Program-made: the position numbers and the translations under genes
Part shown: piece after piece, positions 11,702-18,817 of the stretch
Position numbering within the stretch: the first letter of the stretch is position 1
Layout: each line of letters opens with the position of its first letter
DNA from: Micromonospora sp. MW-13
Lineage (GTDB): Bacteria; Actinomycetota; Actinomycetes; Mycobacteriales; Micromonosporaceae
Direction of reading: 5' to 3'
NCBI RefSeq assembly: GCF_003434305.1
Contig: NZ_QKKX01000009.1
Location: 310,001 to 374,000 of the forward strand
Length of the DNA: 64,000 nt
Notes under the pieces: model-generated
Seen by the model: the letters and a program-made list of their open reading frames with translations, nothing else
Database searches by the model: none
Told to the model about the DNA's origin: nothing

Positions 11702-14059
11702 GTGAACCAGCACGACCTCGATGTCCTCGACGAGATCCAGCGGCGGGTGCTCTGGCTCGCCACCCGGATCGTCGACGCGGCCAACCACGACCGGGCCACC
11801 GGCGACGGGGTGAAGGTCGGCGGCCACCAGGCCTCCAGCGCCTCCCTGGTCACCGCGATGACCGCGCTGTGGTTCGCCCACCTCGACGCCGAGGACCGGG
11901 TCGCGGTCAAGCCGCACGCCTCCCCGGTCTTCCACGCCGTCCAGTACCTGCTGGGCAACCTGGACCGGTCGTACCTGCCGAGGCTGCGCGCCCGGGGCGG
12001 CCTCCAGTCGTACCCGTCGCGCACCAAGGACCCGGACGGCGTCGACTTCTCCACCGGCTCGGTCGGCCTCGGCGCCGCCGCGCCGCTGTTCGCCGCCGTC
12101 ACCCGCCGGTACGTCGACGCCCACTTCGGCGAGCGCCCGCACTCCCGGTTCGTGGCGCTGATCGGCGACGCCGAGCTGGACGAGGGCAACATCTGGGAGG
12201 CCGTCGCCGACCCGGCCACCACCGGGCTGGGCAACGTGATGTGGCTGGTCGACTTCAACCGCCAGTCGCTGGACCGGGTCGTCCCCGGGGTGCGGATCAA
12301 CCAGTGGCGCGGCCAGTTCGAGGCCGCCGGCTGGCACGTCGTCGAGGTCAAGTACGGCCGCCGGCTCGCCCAGGCGTACGCCCGGCCGGGCGGGGAGGCG
12401 CTGCGCGACTGGATCGACGCGATGCCCAACGAGCAGTACCAGTCGCTGTTCGGGCTGGCCGGCCCGGCGCTGCGCGCGCAGTTCCTCGACGGGGCGCCGG
12501 CCGGGATCGCCGAGTTCATCGCCGACGTCCCCGACGACGAGCTGGGCCCGCTGGTCACCGACCTGGGCGGGCACGACCTCGCGGCGATGCTCGACGCGTA
12601 CGCCCAGTGCGACGCGGTCACCGACCGGCCCAGCGTGGTCTTCGCGTACACGGTGAAGGGGTGGGGGCTGCCGATCGCCGGAAACCCGCGCAACCACTCG
12701 GCGCTGCTGTCCACCGAGCAGGTCGACGCCCTGCGCACCGCGCACGGGCTGACCGCCGAGACCGAGTGGGACCGGCTCGACCCGGCGACCCCGGCCGGCA
12801 TCCGGGCCGGTGAGCGCCGGGAGGCGCTGTCCCGGGCGCCCCGCGAGCGGGCGCTGCCGGTCACCGTCCCGGAGGCCACCCGGGTACGCGCCAACAAGCC
12901 CGTCTCCACCCAGGAGGTCTTCGGCCGGGTGCTGGTGGACCTGGCCCGGGACGAGAAGCTGGCGCCGTACCTGGTCACCACCGCGCCGGACGTGGCCACC
13001 TCGACCAACCTGGCCGGGTTCATCAACAAGACCGGGGTGTTCGCCCCGACCGCGCAGCGCTCCTGGACGGAGGACCGGATGCTGCGCTGGACGGAGAGCC
13101 CGTCGGGCCAGCACATCGAGCTGGGCATCTCGGAGATGAACCTGTTCCTGCTGCTCGGCCAGCTCGGCCTGTCCTGGGACCTGTCCGGGCAGCCGCTGCT
13201 GCCGGTCGGCACGGTCTACGACCCGTTCGTGCTGCGCGGGCTGGACGCGTTCCTGTACGGCACGTACTCCGGCTCCCGGTTCGTGGTCGCCGGCACCCCG
13301 TCGGGCATCACCCTCGCTCCCGAGGGCGGCGCCCACCAGTCGACGATCACCGCCTCGGTCGGGCTGGAGCTGCCGGGGGTCACCTTCGTCGAGCCGGCGT
13401 ACGCGGCCACGCTCGACTGGCTGCTCTGCGACGCGCTCGGCCAGATCGCCGCCGGTGGCGCGCCGGCCAGCACCGCCGCGCCGGCCGAGGACGGGGCGTA
13501 CTACTTCCGGCTCAGCACCCGCCCGATCGACCAGGCCCCCTTCGAGGCGGCCCGGGCCCGGCTCGGCGACGCGGTGCTGCGCCGGCAGGCGGTCGCCGGG
13601 GGTTACCGGCTGGTGGACGCGCACGAGGCGGACCCGCACCTGGCCGACGCCCCGGTGGTGCAGCTCGCCGCGTCCGGCGCGGTGCTGCCCGAGGTGCTGG
13701 CCGCCGCCGCCGAGCTGGCCGAGGAGGGCATCGCCGCGCACGTCGTCGACGTGACCAGCCTGGACCGGCTCTACCGGGCCTGGCAGCGCACCCTGCGCCA
13801 GGGCGTCCGGACGGCCACCGTGCCGAGCGTCCCCGGGGCGCTGCGGTCGGCGTTCGCCGACCGGGTGCCGGTGGTGACCGTGCACGACGCCGCCTCGCAC
13901 GCCATGGCCTGGCTCGGCTCGGCCCTCGGTGCGCCCGCCGTGCCGCTGGGGGTCGACGAGTTCGGCCAGTCCGGCAGCGTCCACGAGCTGTACGAGCTGC
14001 ACGACCTGCTGCCCGGCAGCATCGTCAACGCCGCCCTGGCCGCCCTGTCCCTGCGCTGA
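11702..14059 (+). CDS. Thiamine-diphosphate transketolase-like / pyruvate dehydrogenase E1-like enzyme
   Basis: The protein has 785 residues with the domain order of the homodimeric pyruvate dehydrogenase E1 / transketolase group. The ThDP-binding motif runs from GDAELDEGN (155-163) into NRQSLDR. A pyrimidine-binding domain is in the middle (ELGISEMNLFLLLGQLG), and a transketolase C-terminal domain is at the end. It resembles AceE but is about 100 residues shorter than the usual 880-920. True AceE, a diverged paralogue and another 2-keto acid enzyme are all possible. The GTG start is preceded by GGAGCCACC. It stands alone, after the gatCAB terminator. Confidence 0.85.
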   Translation: MNQHDLDVLDEIQRRVLWLATRIVDAANHDRATGDGVKVGGHQASSASLVTAMTALWFAHLDAEDRVAVKPHASPVFHAVQYLLGNLDRSYLPRLRARGGLQSYPSRTKDPDGVDFSTGSVGLGAAAPLFAAVTRRYVDAHFGERPHSRFVALIGDAELDEGNIWEAVADPATTGLGNVMWLVDFNRQSLDRVVPGVRINQWRGQFEAAGWHVVEVKYGRRLAQAYARPGGEALRDWIDAMPNEQYQSLFGLAGPALRAQFLDGAPAGIAEFIADVPDDELGPLVTDLGGHDLAAMLDAYAQCDAVTDRPSVVFAYTVKGWGLPIAGNPRNHSALLSTEQVDALRTAHGLTAETEWDRLDPATPAGIRAGERREALSRAPRERALPVTVPEATRVRANKPVSTQEVFGRVLVDLARDEKLAPYLVTTAPDVATSTNLAGFINKTGVFAPTAQRSWTEDRMLRWTESPSGQHIELGISEMNLFLLLGQLGLSWDLSGQPLLPVGTVYDPFVLRGLDAFLYGTYSGSRFVVAGTPSGITLAPEGGAHQSTITASVGLELPGVTFVEPAYAATLDWLLCDALGQIAAGGAPASTAAPAEDGAYYFRLSTRPIDQAPFEAARARLGDAVLRRQAVAGGYRLVDAHEADPHLADAPVVQLAASGAVLPEVLAAAAELAEEGIAAHVVDVTSLDRLYRAWQRTLRQGVRTATVPSVPGALRSAFADRVPVVTVHDAASHAMAWLGSALGAPAVPLGVDEFGQSGSVHELYELHDLLPGSIVNAALAALSLR

Positions 14060-14076
14060 CCCCCGCCCGGCCCGCC

Positions 14077-15678
14077 TCAGCGGGTCGGGGTGGGGGTGAC
14101 CGGGACCTCGGCGCCGGCCTTCGGGTTCTGCACCACGTGCCGCTCCAGGTTGACCTGCGCCTGGCCGGTCCCGCCGACGGTGATGTCGTCGTACGCCTGG
14201 AGCAGCTTGTCCTTGTCGAGGTAGAGCACCGTCATCGACAGCGGGGTGGGCTTCTCTCCCTCCAGGCCACGCAGCCCGGCCCCGCCGGTGGACCCCTCCA
14301 CCATGAGCTGGGTGGCCGTCTGGCCCGGCACCTGCGGCAGCTTGGAGACCTGCCGGGCGTGGGTGTGGCCGGCGAGGACCAGCGGGCAGGTGCCCGACAG
14401 CGGGCCGGCGGACGCCGGGTCGTGCACCAGGGCGATGTCGACCGGTTTCGGCGAGTCGCGGACGGTGGCGGCGAGCTGGTCGCCGGCCCCGATCACCTGG
14501 TCGGCGACCTGCTTGGTCAGGCCGCTGCCGGCGGGCGAGGTCTCCTTGTCCGGGGTGAACCGGGGGTCGCCGATGCCGGCGATGGTCAGCCCGGCGACGG
14601 TGGTGGTCGAGTTGTTCAGCACGATGGCGTTCGGCTGCTGGGCCACCGCCGCCGACGTCTTGCCCGAGTCGTGGTTGCCCCGGATGTAGACGTACGGCTT
14701 CTTGAGCAACCCGATCGAGCCGACGAAGGACGCCTCCGGCTCGCTGCCCCAGTCGGTGAGGTCCCCGGTGTCGATCACCACGTCGATGCCGAACTGCTCG
14801 ACCACCGTGCGGATGAGCTGCCAGGCGGTCGGGTTGAGGTGCATGTCGGAGACGTGCAGGACCCGGGTGGTGCCGGGCGCCGGCTCGTACACCGGCAGCG
14901 CGGACACGGTGGTGTAGAGCTGACTGACGTTGCCGACGAGGCGCTGGAGCTGCTCGGCGTACTTGGTGTAGTCGTTGGCGATCCTCCGGGCGTCGCCGAC
15001 GATCGCCGGGGCGTTGACCAGCAGCCCCTCGTACCGGGGCTCCTCGATCGCCTGCGGGCGGAGGGTGGACGCGGCCAGGCCGAGGCTGGCGGCGGTGACC
15101 GTCAGGGCCAGTCCCCCGGCCCAGGCGGTGCGCCGGGCGTCCCGGAAGACCAGGGCGGCCAGCAGCAGGGTGACCAGCAGCGTCGCGCCGATGGTACGCA
15201 GGCCGAGGCGCATCACCCCGGTCCGGACGTCGGTGACGGCGGACTGGCTGGCCCGGCTGATGCTCGCCGGGTCGTCGATCAACGCCTCGGTGCGTCGCTG
15301 GTCCAGCGCCCCCAGCCCCACGGTCAGGTGGGTCGGCCCGTCGTGGCTGTCCAGTTGCAGGGCGCCCAGCGGCGGGATGTCGACGGTGGTGCCGCCGGTG
15401 AGCGCGGGCGCGAGGGTCAGCTCGGCCCGGAACGGGCCGATGTCGGTCTGCACCCGCCCGCCGGCGAGGGTGCCGAGCACCACCCCGGCCAGGGCGATCG
15501 CCACGACGGCGAGCGCCACGCCCACCCGGCGGGCGACGGCCCGGCCCCGGCCGGCCGGGACGGCCCCGCGCCGGCGCCGCAGGGCCGAGCGCCGGCCACG
15601 ACCGGTCGCCGGGGTGCCGGCGTCCCCGGCGTCCCCGGCGTCCCCGGTGTTCCGCTGTTCGTTCTCCTGGCCGTCCAT
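14077..15678 (-). CDS. Membrane metallophosphoesterase
   Basis: The 533-residue protein has a basic, disordered N-terminus, one transmembrane helix at about 52-72 and a helical hairpin at 161-179 and 185-204. A calcineurin-like phosphoesterase domain follows. Two-metal ligands are visible: D278 and H280 (SDMHLNP), D306 (DTGDLTDW), GNHD at 334-337, and GHTH further on. The catalytic domain probably faces outward, after the last membrane helix; substrate unknown. The N-terminal GDAGDAGDAG comes from 9-bp tandem repeats around 15618-15650. The ATG at 15678 has only a weak ribosome-binding site. Confidence 0.88.
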   Translation of the reverse strand: MDGQENEQRNTGDAGDAGDAGTPATGRGRRSALRRRRGAVPAGRGRAVARRVGVALAVVAIALAGVVLGTLAGGRVQTDIGPFRAELTLAPALTGGTTVDIPPLGALQLDSHDGPTHLTVGLGALDQRRTEALIDDPASISRASQSAVTDVRTGVMRLGLRTIGATLLVTLLLAALVFRDARRTAWAGGLALTVTAASLGLAASTLRPQAIEEPRYEGLLVNAPAIVGDARRIANDYTKYAEQLQRLVGNVSQLYTTVSALPVYEPAPGTTRVLHVSDMHLNPTAWQLIRTVVEQFGIDVVIDTGDLTDWGSEPEASFVGSIGLLKKPYVYIRGNHDSGKTSAAVAQQPNAIVLNNSTTTVAGLTIAGIGDPRFTPDKETSPAGSGLTKQVADQVIGAGDQLAATVRDSPKPVDIALVHDPASAGPLSGTCPLVLAGHTHARQVSKLPQVPGQTATQLMVEGSTGGAGLRGLEGEKPTPLSMTVLYLDKDKLLQAYDDITVGGTGQAQVNLERHVVQNPKAGAEVPVTPTPTR

Positions 15679-15767
15679 GCTGAGATTCTGACCTGCCCAA
15701 TGAAGGATCTTGGCAAACCTGGGATTCCGGAGCGCGCGCCGCGCGGACCGGGGTGTTACGGCCGGGG

Positions 15768-16943
15768 CTAGCTGCGCCCCGCGCCGCCGTCGGAGAAGAC
15801 CAGCCGCAGGATGCGGTCGTCCTCGGGGGCCGGCTCGCCCCGCCCGTCGTGGTTGGAGGTGGTGACCCAGATCGACCCGTCGGGCGCGGCGACCGCCGCC
15901 CGCAGCCGACCATACCTGCGGGTGAACATCTCCCGGGGCTGACCGAGCACGGTGCCGGCGTCGGTCAGCTCGACCAGCCAGAGCCGCTGCCCGCGCAGGC
16001 AGGAGGTGACCAGCAGCCGATCGGTCGCCGCCAGGCCCGAGCAGGACGCGTCGGAGGTCTTCCACTGCACCAGCGGGTCGGTGTACCGCTTGTCGCCGGC
16101 CTTCCCCTCGACCCGGGGCCAGCCGTAGTTGCCGCCCCTGGTGATCAGGTTGATCTCGTCCCAGGTGTTCTGGCCGAACTCGACCGCGTACATCCGCTTG
16201 CCGGCGTCCCAGGCGAGGCCCTGCACGTTGCGGTGCCCCAGCGACCAGACCGGGGACCCCGGGTACGGGTTGCCCGGGGCCGGCTTGCCGTCGGCGGTGA
16301 TCCGCAGGATCTTGCCGCCGAGGCTCTTCTGGTCCTGCGCGGACTCCCGGTTGCCGGCGTCGCCGGTGCTGGCGTACAGGTGGCCGTCCGGGCCGAAGGC
16401 GAGTCCGCCGCCGTTGTGGGTGCCGGACCGGGGGATGCCGGTCAGGACCGGCGTCGGCCGGCCGCCCAGCTCCAGCCTGACGATCCGGTTGTCCCGCTCG
16501 GCGGTGTGGTAGACGAAGACCGTCCGGTCCGTGGCGTAGCGGGGCGACACGGCGATGCCGAGCAGGCCGCCCTCCCCGCCGGCCGCCACCTCGGGCACGG
16601 TCTGCACGGCGGTGACGGTCAGCCCGTCCCGCCCGGATCCGGGCCCGACCCGGAGGATCCGGCCGCTGTCCCGCTCGGTGACCAGCGCGCCGCCGTCCGG
16701 CAGGAACGCGATCCCCCAGGGCACCCGCAGGCCCTTGGCCAGCACGGTGGCGACCACCTGCTGGCCGGCGCCGCCGTCGGGGGCGGACGCGGACGGGGTC
16801 GGCAGGTTCGGCGGCTCGCCGGCAGGGTCCGGGTCCGGCTCGCCGAAGCTGCATCCGGCGGCGGCCAGCAGCAGCGCCGCGCACGACGCCGCGGCCACCG
16901 CGCGCACGGCACTCTTCCGGGGGTACGGGGGACGGGCGTTCAC
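15768..16943 (-). CDS. PQQ-type sugar dehydrogenase lipoprotein (Gdh/SoxB-like beta-propeller)
   Basis: This exported lipoprotein has an N-terminal signal ending in the lipobox LLAAAGC (C31). It is followed by an acidic Pro-rich spacer and a six-bladed propeller of the soluble glucose/sorbosone dehydrogenase family. Family motifs include LRVPWGIAFLPDG, GGEGGLLGIAVSPRY and THNGGGLAFGPDG. Such proteins oxidise aldose sugars with a quinone cofactor, although many homologues have no proven substrate. It is 391 residues and divergent from the 2-hydroxyacid dehydrogenase. Confidence 0.9.
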   Translation of the reverse strand: MNARPPYPRKSAVRAVAAASCAALLLAAAGCSFGEPDPDPAGEPPNLPTPSASAPDGGAGQQVVATVLAKGLRVPWGIAFLPDGGALVTERDSGRILRVGPGSGRDGLTVTAVQTVPEVAAGGEGGLLGIAVSPRYATDRTVFVYHTAERDNRIVRLELGGRPTPVLTGIPRSGTHNGGGLAFGPDGHLYASTGDAGNRESAQDQKSLGGKILRITADGKPAPGNPYPGSPVWSLGHRNVQGLAWDAGKRMYAVEFGQNTWDEINLITRGGNYGWPRVEGKAGDKRYTDPLVQWKTSDASCSGLAATDRLLVTSCLRGQRLWLVELTDAGTVLGQPREMFTRRYGRLRAAVAAPDGSIWVTTSNHDGRGEPAPEDDRILRLVFSDGGAGRS

Positions 16944-16957
16944 CCGGCCCAGCCTAG

Positions 16958-17004
16958 CCGCCCGGACCGGCCCGGGCGGGCGCGCGCGGGGCCGGTCCGG
17001 GCGG
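16958..17004. promoter_or_regulatory. Perfect 16-bp inverted repeat in the divergent promoter region
   Basis: CCGCCCGGACCGGCCC at 16958-16973 is exactly complementary to 16989-17004, with a 15-base GC-only loop. It starts 15 bases upstream of the PQQ-dehydrogenase start codon, in a 190-bp divergent gap. It could be an operator, or a hairpin in the leader of the minus-strand transcript. Confidence 0.55.
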
Positions 17005-17133
17005 GGCCGTCACCGGGGGTCGATGCCCGGTCGTCCCCGACCGGCGGCCCGCCGGCGCCGGGTGGTCCGCACCGGGTGGTTCGGCCCCCGCCGGCGGGGC
17101 GCCCGCGCCGCCGGGCGGCTATCGTCGTCGGGC

Positions 17134-18060
17134 GTGAAGGTATGGATTCCGCACCCGGTCGGCCGCGACCTGCTCGGCGACGTGCCGCCCGGGGTCAGCG
17201 TCGAGGTGGCCGAGTCGCCGTCCCGCCTCCCGTCCGACCCGGCCGACGTGCGGTTCTGGGTGCCCCCGTTCCTGTCCGGCGGGGACGCCACCGCCCTGCT
17301 CGGCGAGCTGCCCGACCTGCGGGTGGTGCAGCTCCTCTCCGCCGGGGCCGACGCCTGGGCCGGCCGGGTCCCGGCCGGGGTGGCGCTCTGCGACGCGCGC
17401 GGAGTGCACGACTCCGGCACCGCCGAGTGGGTGGCCGGCGCGATCCTCTCCCAGCTGCGCGGCTTCCCCGCCTTCGCCGTCGCCCAGTCCCGCCGCGAGT
17501 GGGCGTACGACCGGGTCTGCCCGACCGACGAGCTGGCCGGCAAGCGGGTGCTGATCGTCGGCGCGGGCTCGATCGGGGCGGCGGTGCGCGCCCGGCTGAC
17601 GCCGTTCGAGGTGACCTTCACCCTGGTCGCCCGGACGGCCCGCCCCGCCGAGGGGGTGCGCGGGGTCGACGAGCTGCCGGCGCTGCTGCCCGAGGCCGAC
17701 GTGGTGGTGCTGCTGGTGCCGCTGACCGAGGCCACCCGGGGCCTGGTCGACGAGGAGTTCCTCGCCGCGATGCCCGACGGCGCGCTGCTGGTCAACGCCG
17801 CGCGCGGCCCGGTGGCCCGGACGGACGCGCTGGTCGCGGAGTTGGCCTCCGGCCGGCTGCGGGCCGCGCTGGACGTCACCGACCCCGAGCCGCTGCCCGC
17901 CGACCACCCGCTGTGGGAACTGCCCAACGTGCTGCTCACCCCGCACGTCGCCGGCTCGGTGCGCGGGCTGCTGCCCCGGGGGTACCGGCTGGTGGGGGAG
18001 CAGGTGCGGCGGTTCGTCGCTGGCCAGCCGCTGGTCAACACGGTCTCGGACGGCTACTGA
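17134..18060 (+). CDS. D-isomer-specific 2-hydroxyacid dehydrogenase
   Basis: The protein is an NAD(P)-dependent oxidoreductase of 308 residues. Its nucleotide-binding loop is GAGSIG (143-148) and the catalytic triad is complete: R224 in NAARGPV, E252 in DPEPLP, and H271 in LLTPHVAGS. The substrate (phosphoglycerate, glyoxylate/hydroxypyruvate or another 2-keto acid) cannot be decided from these residues. The GTG at 17134 gives KVWIPHPVGRDLLG, matching the usual N-terminal strand; longer in-frame starts would add Arg/Pro-rich sequence without homology. Confidence 0.9.
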   Translation: MKVWIPHPVGRDLLGDVPPGVSVEVAESPSRLPSDPADVRFWVPPFLSGGDATALLGELPDLRVVQLLSAGADAWAGRVPAGVALCDARGVHDSGTAEWVAGAILSQLRGFPAFAVAQSRREWAYDRVCPTDELAGKRVLIVGAGSIGAAVRARLTPFEVTFTLVARTARPAEGVRGVDELPALLPEADVVVLLVPLTEATRGLVDEEFLAAMPDGALLVNAARGPVARTDALVAELASGRLRAALDVTDPEPLPADHPLWELPNVLLTPHVAGSVRGLLPRGYRLVGEQVRRFVAGQPLVNTVSDGY

Positions 18061-18154
18061 GCCGCCCCGGCCAATCCGGCCGACGCTCGGCCCGCCGGCG
18101 TGGGGTCGGGCGGTCGGGGTCAGGTGGTCGACTCGGGCGGGCGGGCCGTCGGGG

Positions 18155-18532
18155 TCAGATGGTCGGGCCGGGCAGGGTCTGGCCCGTGACGGCGACGAGC
18201 CGGGGCAGTTCGGTGCCGCGTACCGCGGGCAGGACCACCCACTCGCCGTCGTCGAGCCGGGCGACGGCCCGGCCCCGGGCATCGGCGGTCAGCTCGACGA
18301 TCCGCTCCCAGCCGATCCGGCGCTGCCCGGCCAGCGCCCGCAGGCGCAGCTCCCGGGCGTCCGCCTCGGTGCCGGAGCGCCAGGCCCAGACGGCGACGGC
18401 GAGCGGGACGAGCAGCACCGGCAGGAAGTACCACCCGGCGCTGGCCAGCGGCAGCGCCCCGATGAAGGCGATCACCGCCGCGACCAGGATCGCCTGGTTG
18501 GGGCGGAAGCGGACGGTCTCGGCGCGGCTCAC
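18155..18532 (-). CDS. Small PH-like domain membrane protein
   Basis: The 125-residue protein has two hydrophobic helices at about 12-32 and 36-52 and then a short beta-rich domain (RRIGWERIVELTADARGRA, then VARLDDGEWVVLPAVRG). This matches the bacterial PH-like families found next to ligA/ilvD-region genes in actinobacteria. No enzymatic residues are visible and the role is unknown. The GTG start is at 18532. It shares a 285-bp divergent gap with the next GGDEF-EAL gene. Confidence 0.75.
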   Translation of the reverse strand: MSRAETVRFRPNQAILVAAVIAFIGALPLASAGWYFLPVLLVPLAVAVWAWRSGTEADARELRLRALAGQRRIGWERIVELTADARGRAVARLDDGEWVVLPAVRGTELPRLVAVTGQTLPGPTI

Positions 18533-18602
18533 CCCCCGATGATCCCACCCGGGCTGGGCCGGGCCCCGGGCGGGCGGGGGCGCGGGTGACCGGCGCCATG
18601 AT

Positions 18603-18618
18603 AGTGACTTGAATCACT
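18603..18618. promoter_or_regulatory. Imperfect palindrome AGTGACTTGAATCACT
   Basis: This 16-bp near-palindrome (6 of 8 half-site positions match) lies in the AT-richest part of the gap between the PH-like gene and the second GGDEF-EAL gene. Its size and position suit a repressor operator. No regulator is known to bind it. Confidence 0.4.
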
Positions 18619-18741
18619 CATGTTCGCGGCCTGGTAGCCGTTTCCTGCGGTGTCGATGGATCGTTCCCTCATGTTGGGCCGGCGAACCCGTCGCGCCCAC
18701 GCCGCCCCGGAACGCCACGCCGGGCGACGCCGTCGACCGCA

Positions 18742-18790
18742 ACCGCACCGTCGTACCGCACCGTCGTACCGCACCGTCGTACCGCACCGC
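18742..18790. repeat. 13-bp tandem repeat (3.8 copies) upstream of the second GGDEF-EAL gene
   Basis: The unit ACCGCACCGTCGT is repeated perfectly at 18742, 18755 and 18768 and a fourth copy breaks off after 10 bases. It ends 27 bp before the GTG start chosen for the downstream gene, so it probably lies in that gene's leader. 13 is not a multiple of three, which argues against it being coding. Confidence 0.8.
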
Positions 18791-18817
18791 CCGTGCCCCC
18801 TCACGAAGGCGATCGCC

